Counted from the first letter of the stretch, positions 1 to 6,955 are shown. The stretch: 8,524 nt of DNA from Propionibacteriaceae bacterium (GCA_025923975.1 JAICEV010000132.1:1-8524), one strand, 5' to 3'. Program-made: numbers and translations. Notes: generated by a model from the sequence alone, not told the origin.

Positions 1-620
1 ATGTTTTGGAAGCGCTGTTGCTGGGCGCCCTCGGCCGCAACCTGCTCGGCTGTTAGGTGCTGATCAACGGACTCATGGCGTGCGTCGATGAGCACCATCC
101 CCGTAACCTCGGTCGGGTGCTGGCTGGCGAACAGTCGTGCCGTCTTTCCTGAGATTGAGTGTGCGACGAGCACATAGGGACCGGGAACGCCAGCGTTGGT
201 CAGCAGGTCACGCAGCTCGGTGGCAAACTGCTGCGGGCTGCGTGGCGAGGGGCCAGGTTCGCTCCAGCCGAGTCCGGCACGGTCGTACGCACAGACGCGT
301 GTCGATGTGGCGATCTCGGGAAGGATCGCATCCCAATCGAGGGAGAACCCGCCCAGGCCGGCATCGAATACGACGGTGGGACTGCCCTGTCCGACGCAAT
401 TCAGGTGCAAGCGGTGGCCGCCAGCATTTACCAGTTGCCCCGGAGGTGGGTAGCGCCTGGCGTCGCCGGCACGCATGATCACCTCGTAGGTTGCGCCACT
501 CGCCGCCAGCACGACGATCAGTGCCAACAACCCAAACAAGATACGTCCGGTCCACAGGATCCAGCGGTTTCGGCGCCTCTGCGGGTGCGGGGATGCGAGC
601 GTCTCGTGAGATGAGGTCAT
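1..620 (-). CDS. Membrane-anchored alpha/beta-fold hydrolase, C-terminus cut by window edge
   Basis: My translation gives 206 complete codons from the ATG at 620, open at the left edge. A basic N-terminus (residues 15-19) precedes one hydrophobic helix (about 21-43), so the catalytic domain is probably tethered outside the membrane. The alpha/beta hydrolase core follows: a first strand with the G-G-H-R-L-H-L pattern (67-73), an oxyanion-loop region around FDAGLGG (85-91), the CAYDRAGLGWSEP strand/turn (110-122) and the nucleophile elbow AHSISG with Ser155. The catalytic acid and His lie beyond the window. The elbow reads A-H-S-I-S-G rather than the common G-H-S-x-G-G. The start has a GAGGAG motif, but about 16 nt upstream, so initiation may be weak or coupled to the gene ahead, which ends 37 nt upstream on the same strand. 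Substrate unknown; family call firm, exact start moderately sure. Confidence 0.85.
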   Translation of the reverse strand, partial: MTSSHETLASPHPQRRRNRWILWTGRILFGLLALIVVLAASGATYEVIMRAGDARRYPPPGQLVNAGGHRLHLNCVGQGSPTVVFDAGLGGFSLDWDAILPEIATSTRVCAYDRAGLGWSEPGPSPRSPQQFATELRDLLTNAGVPGPYVLVAHSISGKTARLFASQHPTEVTGMVLIDARHESVDQHLTAEQVAAEGAQQQRFQN

Positions 621-657
621 TGTTTTCGTGGGTCCACTCCTCAAAGTGGGTCGGTGC

Positions 658-2139
658 TCAACCTTCGCAAATGCGGTTCGCCTCACTGCGCCGTTCGATC
701 AAGAACGCATCCATAGCTGACTTGGCGCAGTCGGAGGTGTAGATCGAGGTATGGCCGTCGCCGGTACGCGTCAACAGTGCGCTGCCGTCGATCTGTGCTG
801 CTAGGCCATGGGCCCAGGCGTAAGGAATCGATGGATCGTGAACTGCCTGGATGATCAGCGTCGGCACTCCCCGGACGTTGAGCGTTTTGGGTGGGTTGAC
901 GGGCTTGACAGGCCAGTCGATGCAGAAGTTGGCCTGCCAGGTTTCTGAGGCACCTTGCAGGTGTGGCGCGAGCTGGCGGCCCAATTCGAGTCGCTGCTGC
1001 ATCTCCTGATAGGTGTGCACCTGGGGTGCATAGTCCAGGCAGGCGTTGCCGAGCAGACCGTGGTATCCGTACTGCGGCGCTCCTGCTGGGGCGACCGCGA
1101 AGCCGGACCCGTCACCGTCGATCGCCTTCTGTAGCGCTCGCGACAGTCCAGCCCACGACAGATCAGGTCCATAGATCGACGGTTCCTTGAACCGCAGCAG
1201 ACCCTTGGTGCCCATCCGGATGTCTTCGCCAGTGACTGGCCGCAATGCACCTTCAGCCGGAATCGGATTCCGATCTGCCTGCTCAACCAGGCGATCGAAG
1301 ACTGCCCGTACGTCTTGGCCGCGTAGTGCACAGGCCTCCTGGGTCGGACACCAGTCGGCGAAACGGTTGAACGAATCCTCGGCCGCCATGATCTCACCGC
1401 TCACTTGGTGCACCTCAGACTGGCTGTGCTCCAACGCCGCATCGAGGACCATTGCTCGGGTGCGGGTCGGATACAGCTGGGCGTAGTTTGCGGCCAGCTG
1501 AGTGCCGTAGGAAATGCCGAGCCAGTTGATGTTGTTCTCGCCGAGCGCCAGTCGCAGCGCCTCATGGTCGCGAGCAACGCTGACCGTATCCATGTGCCGG
1601 ACTAGCTCGCCCGCCTCCTCGAGACAATTCAGGCCAACTTCTCGATTGTGTTGCCGCAGCTGCTGGAATTGCTGTTCGGTCTTGGGAAACAGCGTGCTCT
1701 CCGGAGTGATCAACGGCACTGTGCAACGAACTTGTGAGCTGTTCTCGATGCCGCGCGGATCCATGCCCACGAGGTCAAATCGCTCGATCAGGGTCGGTGT
1801 GAAGATGGTTTCGGCGTCCGCGATGTACTTCGCCGCGCCGTCGCCAGGCCCTCCAGGATTGAAAAAAAGTGTGCCTACGCGATGCTGCGGGTCCTTAGCC
1901 GGTCGGCGCGCGACCGCCAGTGAAATGGTTGCTCCCGAGGGCTTGGACCAGTCAAGCGGCACCTTCAGGGTGCCGCATTGGGTCTGTGGCGATTTTTCAC
2001 ACGCCGACCAGGCGATCGTGAAACGTGGCTGACCAGGATCAGCGGAAGCCTGGGCGCCCCCCACGATCAACAAGACCGAGGCAAGTGATGCGCCGCCCGC
2101 GCTACGCCAGAGATGTTGGAAGATGATGCGGCCGATCAT
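658..2139 (-). CDS. Secreted TAP-like alpha/beta hydrolase (peptidase S33 / tripeptidyl aminopeptidase family)
   Basis: This 493-residue protein has a signal peptide (basic N-terminus, hydrophobic stretch about 16-29, Ala-rich cleavage region near AQASA, 29-33), so it is probably exported. The mature part follows the Streptomyces SlpD/SlpE/TAP pattern: FFNPGGPG oxyanion segment (92-99), DLVGMDPRG (122-130), nucleophile elbow GISYG with Ser210, likely catalytic Asp435 in VHDPSIPY, and His463 in GDGHTS. The C-terminal part with Asp and His matches the TAP-like domain (Abhydrolase_4). Several Cys residues (47, 55, 139, 172, 264, 270, 367, 406, 471, 491) suit disulfides outside the cell. Family members remove N-terminal tripeptides, cleave prolyl peptides or act as esterases; the substrate here cannot be told. 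The ATG has GAGGAG 5 nt upstream. Length is normal for the family and the triad looks intact. It heads a likely two-gene unit with the hydrolase at 620-1. Confidence 0.9.
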   Translation of the reverse strand: MIGRIIFQHLWRSAGGASLASVLLIVGGAQASADPGQPRFTIAWSACEKSPQTQCGTLKVPLDWSKPSGATISLAVARRPAKDPQHRVGTLFFNPGGPGDGAAKYIADAETIFTPTLIERFDLVGMDPRGIENSSQVRCTVPLITPESTLFPKTEQQFQQLRQHNREVGLNCLEEAGELVRHMDTVSVARDHEALRLALGENNINWLGISYGTQLAANYAQLYPTRTRAMVLDAALEHSQSEVHQVSGEIMAAEDSFNRFADWCPTQEACALRGQDVRAVFDRLVEQADRNPIPAEGALRPVTGEDIRMGTKGLLRFKEPSIYGPDLSWAGLSRALQKAIDGDGSGFAVAPAGAPQYGYHGLLGNACLDYAPQVHTYQEMQQRLELGRQLAPHLQGASETWQANFCIDWPVKPVNPPKTLNVRGVPTLIIQAVHDPSIPYAWAHGLAAQIDGSALLTRTGDGHTSIYTSDCAKSAMDAFLIERRSEANRICEG

Positions 2140-2164
2140 GGTTGCTCCTCATCGACGGAGATCT

Positions 2165-2194
2165 TTCACAGCACTCTCACCGTGACATCGTCAA
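2165..2194 (-). promoter_or_regulatory. Candidate promoter for the TAP-like hydrolase
   Basis: On the minus strand TTGACG (2194-2189) is a good -35 match. A weak -10-like TGTGAA (2170-2165) follows after 18 nt, which would place the transcript start near 2158, about 20 nt before the ATG. The -10 is poor, so this is tentative. Confidence 0.3.
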
Positions 2195-2251
2195 AGAAGG
2201 GCGCCCAGATGGTGCGCTAGCCACCTCAGGGGCGGTTTTCTGGTGGATTGA

Positions 2252-2305
2252 CCAACTTGTCAGCGTTTCAGAGGGCTATAACACTCTGAGACGCTGACAC
2301 GTTGG
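2252..2305. terminator. 22-bp imperfect inverted repeat, candidate terminator of the DUF485-actP unit
   Basis: The arms 2252-2273 and 2284-2305 pair at 20 of 22 positions (mismatches 2257/2300 and 2267/2290, the latter a G-U wobble in plus-strand RNA) around a 10-nt loop (2274-2283). The structure begins 33 nt beyond the symporter stop on the minus strand and lies about 110 nt before the next gene's start. That position suits a terminator, but there is no T-run after either arm. Many actinobacterial terminators lack one; a dimeric-protein operator is the alternative. The loop contains TATAAC on the plus strand, but no convincing -35 accompanies it. Confidence 0.5.
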
Positions 2306-2337
2306 GTAACAAGCAGAGTGAAGCGCACGCCGGCGCT

Positions 2338-3972
2338 TCAGTGAACCACCGCCTTCTCGGCTCCCGCCCCTGTCAGCGCCCGGACGGTCAGCTCGTCGTA
2401 GCGCTCCGCGGAATGAGTCTCCTTGCTGATCAAGGTCCCGACGATGCCGCAGAGGAACCCGAACGGGATCGAGATCAACCCGGGATTGCGTAGTGGGAAC
2501 CAGTCGAAGTTGGCATTCGGGAACAGCGAAGTGGGCGTACCGGAGACAACCGGCGAGAAGGTCACCAGCAGCACTGCCATGATCAATCCGCCGTAGATGC
2601 TAAAGATTGCGCCCATGGTGTTGAAGCGCTTCCAGAACAGGTTGTACAGCAATGCCGGCAAGTTCGCCGACGCTGCGACCGCAAATGCCAGCGCCACCAA
2701 GAAGGCAATGTTCAGCCGCTGTGCGGGAATCGCGAGCAAGATCGCGACCGCACCGATTCCAAAGGCCGCGATCCGGACCACGATCAACTCGCTCTTCTCC
2801 GACGCCTGTCCCTTCTTGATCACGTTGGCGTAGAGATCATGGGCGACCGAGGACGCTGAGGTGAGGGTCAGGCCGGCAACGACCGCGAGGATCGTGGCGA
2901 ACGCCACCGCTGAGATCACAGCCAGCAGGATCGCTCCGCCGAGCGTGCCCTCACCACCGCCGACCGCCTGCGCTAACAGAGGTGAGGCGGCGTTGCCTGC
3001 CGAGGTCTGGATCTGGCTGCCCGGTCCCGTCGGGACCAGTGCAGCGGCGCCAAAGCCCAGTACAAGCGTCATCAGGTAGAAGGAACCGATCAGCCCGATC
3101 GCCCAGAGTACCGATTTCCGCGCCGCCTGAGCGGTGGGCGTGGTGTAGAAGCGAATGAGGATGTGCGGCAGGCCAGCGGTGCCGAGGACCAGAGCCAAGC
3201 CGAGCGACAAGAAGTCGAACTTGCCGACCAGGTCTTTGCCGTAGAGCTGTCCAGGCTGGAGGAAAGCCGCTCCCTTGCCCGACTTCTCGGCTGCGGTGCC
3301 CAGCAGTTCGGAGAAGTTGAAGCCGAACTGGACAAGCACCAAGAACGTGATCAGCACCGTGCCGACCATCAGCATCACAGCCTTGACGATCTGCACCCAA
3401 GTGGTGCCCTTCATGCCACCAAAGGTGACGTAGATGATCATCAACACGCCGACGAGGACGATCACGATGTTCTTCAGAGCTGCGCTGGTGACCCCGAGGA
3501 GCAGACCCACGAGGGCTCCGGCGCCGACCATCTGGGCGAGCAGATAGAAGATCGAGACAACGATCGTCGACGTGGCGGCTGCGCTACGGACCGGTGTCTG
3601 TCGCATCCGGTAGGCCAGCTGATCGGCCATCGTGTACCTGCCAGAGTTGCGCAGCAGCTCCGCGATCAGCAGCAGGGCGACCAGCCAAGCCACCAAGAAT
3701 CCGATCGAATAGAGAAAGCCGTCGTAGCCGTAGAGGGCGATCGCTCCGGAGATGCCGAGGAATGACGCGGCGGACATGTAGTCCCCGCTCACCGCCAGAC
3801 CATTCTGAAAGCCGCTGAAGGAGCGGCCGCCGGCGTAGTAGTCCGTGGCCGTCTTGCTATGACGCGACGCCCAGAACGTGATGTAGAGCGTGACTGCGAC
3901 AACAGCGAGAAACAGGCCGATGGTCAGGGCGCGGTTGCCAGTGGCGAGCGGAATCAGCATTGCGGTGCTCAT
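2338..3972 (-). CDS. actP: Cation/acetate (monocarboxylate) symporter, ActP/MctC type, SSS family
   Basis: This is a 544-residue sodium:solute symporter family protein, close in length to E. coli ActP (549), that probably imports acetate or related short monocarboxylates with a cation. Landmarks are DYYAGGRSFSGFQNGLAVSGD (44-64, unbroken except for one variable position), ISGAIALYG (74-82), the FGGMKGTTWVQI loop (184-195), GTAGLPHILIRFYTTP (264-279) and TLTSASSVAHDLYANV (369-384), whose Ser/Thr residues correspond to the Na+-site helix of the family. About 13 hydrophobic segments span residues 15-516. I use the ATG at 3972. It overlaps the stop of the DUF485 gene by 4 nt (ATGA), the usual translationally coupled arrangement. 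The frame stays open to 4095, but that 41-residue extension is Arg-rich, unlike any ActP N-terminus, and lies inside the DUF485 gene. ActP and Corynebacterium MctC (pyruvate, acetate, propionate) cannot be told apart by eye. Confidence 0.9.
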   Translation of the reverse strand: MSTAMLIPLATGNRALTIGLFLAVVAVTLYITFWASRHSKTATDYYAGGRSFSGFQNGLAVSGDYMSAASFLGISGAIALYGYDGFLYSIGFLVAWLVALLLIAELLRNSGRYTMADQLAYRMRQTPVRSAAATSTIVVSIFYLLAQMVGAGALVGLLLGVTSAALKNIVIVLVGVLMIIYVTFGGMKGTTWVQIVKAVMLMVGTVLITFLVLVQFGFNFSELLGTAAEKSGKGAAFLQPGQLYGKDLVGKFDFLSLGLALVLGTAGLPHILIRFYTTPTAQAARKSVLWAIGLIGSFYLMTLVLGFGAAALVPTGPGSQIQTSAGNAASPLLAQAVGGGEGTLGGAILLAVISAVAFATILAVVAGLTLTSASSVAHDLYANVIKKGQASEKSELIVVRIAAFGIGAVAILLAIPAQRLNIAFLVALAFAVAASANLPALLYNLFWKRFNTMGAIFSIYGGLIMAVLLVTFSPVVSGTPTSLFPNANFDWFPLRNPGLISIPFGFLCGIVGTLISKETHSAERYDELTVRALTGAGAEKAVVH

Positions 3973-4343
3973 CTGCCGGTCTCCCGTTCGAACTCGTCCG
4001 TTAGTTTCGTGGCGAGGGGGTCCAGCGACTTTCTGGCGTGCCGGGCATAGAAGTAGGCGATCGCGAAGGTCGAAACGAACTGCAGCAGCCCCCACACCAA
4101 CGCGATGTTGATGTTCGGGAGGACCTCGATGTTCATGAAATCGCGAGCCCAGTTGTTGCAGACGACGTAGAGGATGTACCAGGCCATGAACGCGATCGTC
4201 GCCGGGAAGGCGAAGATGCCATACCGGCGGCGCAGCTCAATAAAGTCGCTTTCCTGAGCGATCGCGTTGTAAACCTCGTGATCGTGAACTGGTAGTCGGT
4301 CAGCTTCCCCCGACTCGTAGACGGGGGAGGAACGGTCAGCCAT
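3969..4343 (-). CDS. DUF485 (YjcH-like) small inner-membrane protein paired with the symporter
   Basis: This 124-residue protein has a polar N-terminus, the DUF485 signature F-I-E-L-R-R-R-Y-G-I-F-A-F-P-A-T (34-49), two membrane helices (about 43-63 and 77-99) and a charged C-terminal tail. DUF485 genes commonly sit directly in front of ActP-type symporters (yjcH-actP in E. coli, cg0952-mctC in Corynebacterium), and here the stop overlaps the symporter start by 4 nt. The role is not well established; a small partner or accessory subunit of the transporter is the usual inference. The ATG has GGAGG 6 nt upstream. Family call firm, function uncertain. Confidence 0.9.
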   Translation of the reverse strand: MADRSSPVYESGEADRLPVHDHEVYNAIAQESDFIELRRRYGIFAFPATIAFMAWYILYVVCNNWARDFMNIEVLPNINIALVWGLLQFVSTFAIAYFYARHARKSLDPLATKLTDEFERETGR

Positions 4344-4355
4344 GAGAAACCTCCA

Positions 4356-4371
4356 TTGCAGGGTCCTGCAA
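4356..4371. promoter_or_regulatory. Inverted repeat just upstream of the DUF485 ribosome binding site
   Basis: TTGCAGG (4356-4362) and CCTGCAA (4365-4371) form 7-bp perfect arms around a 2-nt centre. The repeat abuts the GGAGG ribosome binding site of the DUF485 gene. Two readings fit: an operator for a dimeric regulator placed where a repressor would block transcription, or a small RNA hairpin affecting ribosome access. A -10-like TATGGC (minus strand, 4379-4374) lies just upstream, which would put the transcript start inside the repeat, but its -35 is weak. Confidence 0.4.
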
Positions 4372-4407
4372 GGGCCATACCCTGCCCTGTCGTCCTTGAC
4401 ACGAGGT

Positions 4408-4425
4408 TGCGCGATGCATCGCGCA
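4408..4425. promoter_or_regulatory. 18-bp perfect palindrome upstream of the DUF485-actP pair
   Basis: The 18-bp sequence TGCGCGATGCATCGCGCA (4408-4425) equals its own reverse complement exactly. It lies about 65 nt upstream of the DUF485 start and about 43 nt beyond the response regulator stop. A gapless palindrome of this length is typical of an operator for a dimeric DNA-binding protein and would be well placed to activate a DUF485-actP promoter. It could also fold as a 7-bp stem with a TGCA loop and serve as a weak terminator, but no T-run follows on the minus strand. Confidence 0.5.
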
Positions 4426-4434
4426 TGGCGCGTC

Positions 4435-4464
4435 CTAACCCGACACCTTGAGGAAATGGGTTAG
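4435..4464 (-). terminator. Weak stem-loop just after the response regulator stop
   Basis: CTAACCC (4435-4441) pairs with GGGTTAG (4458-4464) across a 16-nt loop, starting 4 nt past the regulator's TAA on the minus strand. The stem is only 7 bp, the loop is large and there is no T-run, so it would be at most a leaky terminator or attenuator between the two-component genes and the transporter genes. Confidence 0.25.
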
Positions 4465-4467
4465 CGG

Positions 4468-5112
4468 TTAAGAGCGGAGGAAGAGCAGTACGGCAAGCAC
4501 GCGTCGCGACTCGCTTCCGCTGGCCGGAATGCCCAGTTTGGTGAAAATGGTCGACACATACTTCTCAGCCGCGCGCTGGGTGATTACCATCGACTCCGCG
4601 ATGCCGGCGTTGGACGCTCCGGTTGCCATCAGCTCCAACACCTCGCGTTCCCTCGGTGTCAAAGAATCCAGTGGATCTGAACTGCGGCGGCGCTTCAGCA
4701 TTGTCGAGACGATCGTCGGATCGAGGGCGGAGCCTCCATCGGCCACCCGGCGGAGCGCCGCAATGAACTCCTTGACCTCACTCACGCGGTCTTTTAGTAA
4801 ATAGCCGGCCCCTTCAGCTGAGTCGGCCAGCAGCCGCATCGCCAGTCCCACTTCGACGTATTGGGACAGCACGAGCACCCCGATGTCCGGATACTTCTTC
4901 CGGATGGTCAGGGCGGCCTGCATCCCTTCGTCGGGATGGGTCGGTGGCATGCGGATGTCGACGATGACCGCATCTGGCGGGTCCGCCGCAACGCGTGTTA
5001 GCAGCTCGTCAGCCGTGCCGCAGCGAGCGGTGACCTCGATGCCTGCATCTGTTAGCAGCTGCGCAACGCCTTCGCGCAACAGCACGCTGTCTTCGGCAAT
5101 GGCTACCCGCAT
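4468..5112 (-). CDS. NarL/FixJ-type response regulator (receiver + LuxR HTH)
   Basis: This 214-residue transcription regulator has an N-terminal receiver domain with acidic pocket Glu7/Asp8, phospho-acceptor Asp52 in VIVDIRMPP, switch Ser83 (VLSQY) and Lys107 (GYLLKDR). The C-terminal LuxR-type helix-turn-helix starts LTPREREVLELMATG (151-165) and ends near TKLGI (191-195). All residues needed for phosphorylation are present. It should bind DNA as a dimer when phosphorylated by the kinase encoded just upstream. Its ATG lies inside the last codons of the kinase gene (10-nt overlap, different frame), with GGAGA 4-5 nt upstream, so the two are very likely co-translated. The transporter genes 124 nt downstream on the same strand are the obvious candidate targets, along with its own promoter region; this is inference from position. 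Confidence 0.93.
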   Translation of the reverse strand: MRVAIAEDSVLLREGVAQLLTDAGIEVTARCGTADELLTRVAADPPDAVIVDIRMPPTHPDEGMQAALTIRKKYPDIGVLVLSQYVEVGLAMRLLADSAEGAGYLLKDRVSEVKEFIAALRRVADGGSALDPTIVSTMLKRRRSSDPLDSLTPREREVLELMATGASNAGIAESMVITQRAAEKYVSTIFTKLGIPASGSESRRVLAVLLFLRS

Positions 5113-6860
5113 GGAATCTCCGCTCGTACTCGGGTGCCGCTGCCGGCGGCGCTCCAGACTCGCAGCCGACCATTCAGAGCCTCGACGCGATCGGCCAGTC
5201 CACGCAAGCCCGTTCCGCGTTCGGAATCTGCACCGCCGATGCCGTTATCGACGATTTCTGCGATCAGTGTGCCGTCGGTTACCCCAACATCCACCGTGAC
5301 TCGCTTGGCTTGAGCATGCTTTGCCGCGTTGGTCAGGCTCTCAGAGACGACGTAATAGGCGGCTACCTCAAGTGGTTCTGAAAGCCGTGGGAGTCCATCG
5401 GTGTTCAGTTGCACTTCGAGCGGCGTGGCGGCAACCAAAGACTCCAAGGCAACCGCGAGCCCGTGTCCGCTCACGACCGCAGGATGCAAGCCGCGAGCTA
5501 TGTCCCGCAGCTCGTCAAGCGATTCCGACACTTCACTTCGCGCGCGTTGCAGCCTGTCTTGGGTAGCAGGATCACTGTTCGCCTTCTCGGCAAGTAGCCC
5601 GAGTTCGAGGGCAAGGGCGACCAGTCGCTGTTGGGCACCGTCGTGGAGATTCCGTTCCAGCCGACGTCGCTCGTTCTGCTGGGCCTCGACTACCCGGCTA
5701 CGCGAGCCCTGGAGCTCCTGCAGCCGAGCCCGAAGCTCGGCTTCCAGCCGGCCATTTTCCAACGCGATGCCGGCCGCGGCGCTGACCGCCTCGAGCAGCT
5801 CAGGCTCTTCGCCAAGCGTCGCGTCGTACACCAATGCCGCCACTGGCTCTCCGTCCTGCTCGACCAGTGTGATCCGGCGGCCGCTGTCCGGCTCGGGAAG
5901 TGTTGCCGGATTCCCATCCTTATCGGCCCAGCTGCCGTACTGCGGCAGCCAGTAGATCAACGACAAAGTTGGATCCCGCAAGGCATGTGCCAGCAACTCT
6001 CGAAGGTCTGGCGTGGGGTCGGCCCGCAGCTGTACCAAGAGTTCCCCAACGCCCGCCTTGGCAAGGCGCGCATCGAGCAGTCCTGCCAGGAACGCAAGGG
6101 GTGCCAACCCGGCTACCGCGAAAGTTGCCAGCCTGATGATCTCGAATCCCGGAAGCTGCAATGCGCCCGCAAGCATCAGAGCGGCTAGCATGACCAGCGA
6201 GAGGCTAAAGCAGTTGATCAAGATCTGAGCAGGTCGCCGCCGCTGCCACCGGGGCAGCGATCGCCACCGCCACCAAAGCAGCCCGACGCCGATTAGTGCG
6301 AGCGCACTGAGCGTAATGAGCTGCAGATTCTGCACGGCTTCCGCTGCGGTTTGCCGCTTGACCACCGTCAGTACATGGAGATCGTTGAATCCGCCCAGCA
6401 TCAAGATCACAACCTGGAGTCCAACTGCGGCGGCGTATCCAACGATCACCACCACTCGCTCGGCCCGCCCAGCAAGTCGACCCGTGGGGTAGGCCAGGAA
6501 CACATGCAACCAGACCGCTGCGACGAGGAGGTCGCAGAGTTGCCCCACCGTGTTGAACAACGGCTGGCTGGTCCACTGCAGGATGGAGAGCTGGGTGATG
6601 AAGCCCGCCAAGATCATCAGTGGTCCGAAGAAGCTATCGGGTCGCCTCCGCCATGCCACTATCCCGGCGAAGATGTAGGGCAGAGTGACCCACCAGACGA
6701 GTAGCACGCGGAGCGCGGGTTGGTAGAGCTCCTCGTTGACCGACGCCAGAGCAGCGGTTACAACGCAGGCTGCCACAGCAGCTGCTCCGAGGGCCCACAG
6801 TAAGGCTGGCCTGGGAGCCGTTCTGTGCCGTTCCGGCAACAGAGGGAGAACTGCAGCCAT
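5103..6860 (-). CDS. Membrane-bound sensor histidine kinase, HisKA_3 / NarX-like class
   Basis: This 585-residue sensor has about eight hydrophobic segments in its N-terminal 262 residues (roughly 19-40, 49-70, 77-95, 106-124, 135-157, 178-197, 211-235, 241-262) with little between them, suggesting sensing within or at the membrane. A soluble GAF-like region of a type common in actinobacterial kinases follows (about 290-370), then a coiled-coil linker (366-400). The HisKA_3 dimerisation domain carries phospho-acceptor His406 in ERNLHDGAQQR. The ATPase domain has the N box SLTNAAKHA (508-516, Asn511), G1 DNGIGG (538-543) and G2 GTGLRGLADR (549-558). All catalytic motifs are intact. The ATG has a long GAGGAGAGG ribosome site 5 nt upstream. 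The gene runs straight into the response regulator and lies upstream of a carboxylate symporter pair. The sensor domain is not SSS-like, so a carboxylate signal is only a guess. Confidence 0.93.
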   Translation of the reverse strand: MAAVLPLLPERHRTAPRPALLWALGAAAVAACVVTAALASVNEELYQPALRVLLVWWVTLPYIFAGIVAWRRRPDSFFGPLMILAGFITQLSILQWTSQPLFNTVGQLCDLLVAAVWLHVFLAYPTGRLAGRAERVVVIVGYAAAVGLQVVILMLGGFNDLHVLTVVKRQTAAEAVQNLQLITLSALALIGVGLLWWRWRSLPRWQRRRPAQILINCFSLSLVMLAALMLAGALQLPGFEIIRLATFAVAGLAPLAFLAGLLDARLAKAGVGELLVQLRADPTPDLRELLAHALRDPTLSLIYWLPQYGSWADKDGNPATLPEPDSGRRITLVEQDGEPVAALVYDATLGEEPELLEAVSAAAGIALENGRLEAELRARLQELQGSRSRVVEAQQNERRRLERNLHDGAQQRLVALALELGLLAEKANSDPATQDRLQRARSEVSESLDELRDIARGLHPAVVSGHGLAVALESLVAATPLEVQLNTDGLPRLSEPLEVAAYYVVSESLTNAAKHAQAKRVTVDVGVTDGTLIAEIVDNGIGGADSERGTGLRGLADRVEALNGRLRVWSAAGSGTRVRAEIPCG

Positions 6861-6882
6861 TCAAACCTCTCCTCGGGAGTTC

Positions 6883-6888
6883 ACGATA
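6883..6888 (-). promoter_or_regulatory. Candidate -10 of the kinase promoter
   Basis: On the minus strand TATCGT fits the TANNNT pattern, and a start near 6876 would leave a 16-nt leader that still includes the kinase's ribosome binding site. No good -35 is present: the matching region is TGATTC/GTGATT, a copy of a motif repeated in this gap, which would suit an activator-dependent promoter. Speculative. Confidence 0.3.
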
Positions 6889-6904
6889 GTGCTGACGAGC
6901 AGCC

Positions 6905-6955
6905 GAATCACAGAGTGCCGGCTGATTCACCAGAAAACCGGCTCTTCGATTCACC
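6905..6955. promoter_or_regulatory. Repeated GATTCACC motifs in the divergent kinase/CPBP promoter region
   Basis: The 164-nt gap 6861-7024 separates divergent genes. It holds an imperfect direct repeat, CCGGCT-GATTCACC (6918-6931) and CCGGCT-CTTC-GATTCACC (6938-6955). An inverted GAATCA (6905-6910) faces TGATTC (6923-6928). Three copies of the same core in both orientations within about 50 nt suggest binding sites for a regulator, possibly the adjacent LuxR-type protein. The rest of the gap (6956-7024) shows only a poor -10-like CATAAC (6978-6983) for the plus-strand gene and its AAGGAG ribosome site. Confidence 0.4.

Noticed and set aside
137..614. Plus-strand open frames over the left-end hydrolase
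   Set aside because: They are shadows of the minus-strand alpha/beta hydrolase, which has recognisable motifs throughout.
855..1397. 180-codon minus-strand frame inside the TAP-like hydrolase
   Set aside because: It is an alternative frame of a gene whose main frame has a complete signal peptide and catalytic triad.
2302..2493. Small plus-strand frame starting in the dyad after actP
   Set aside because: It mostly overlaps the symporter's 3' end in antisense, has no ribosome site, and its product is low-complexity and charged; the TATAAC in the dyad has no -35.
3163..3765. 200-codon open frame on the plus strand
   Set aside because: It is antisense to the symporter; its Gln/Asp/His-rich product is a mirror of hydrophobic codons, with no ribosome site or family resemblance.
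3973..4095. 41-residue N-terminal extension of the symporter reading frame
   Set aside because: It is Arg-rich and unlike ActP N-termini, lies wholly inside the DUF485 gene, and the 4-nt ATGA overlap gives a standard coupled start at 3972.
5401..6188. Open frames of about 185 codons on the plus strand opposite the kinase
   Set aside because: They are Ser/Arg-rich or mixed products antisense to an intact kinase, typical of high-G+C shadow frames.
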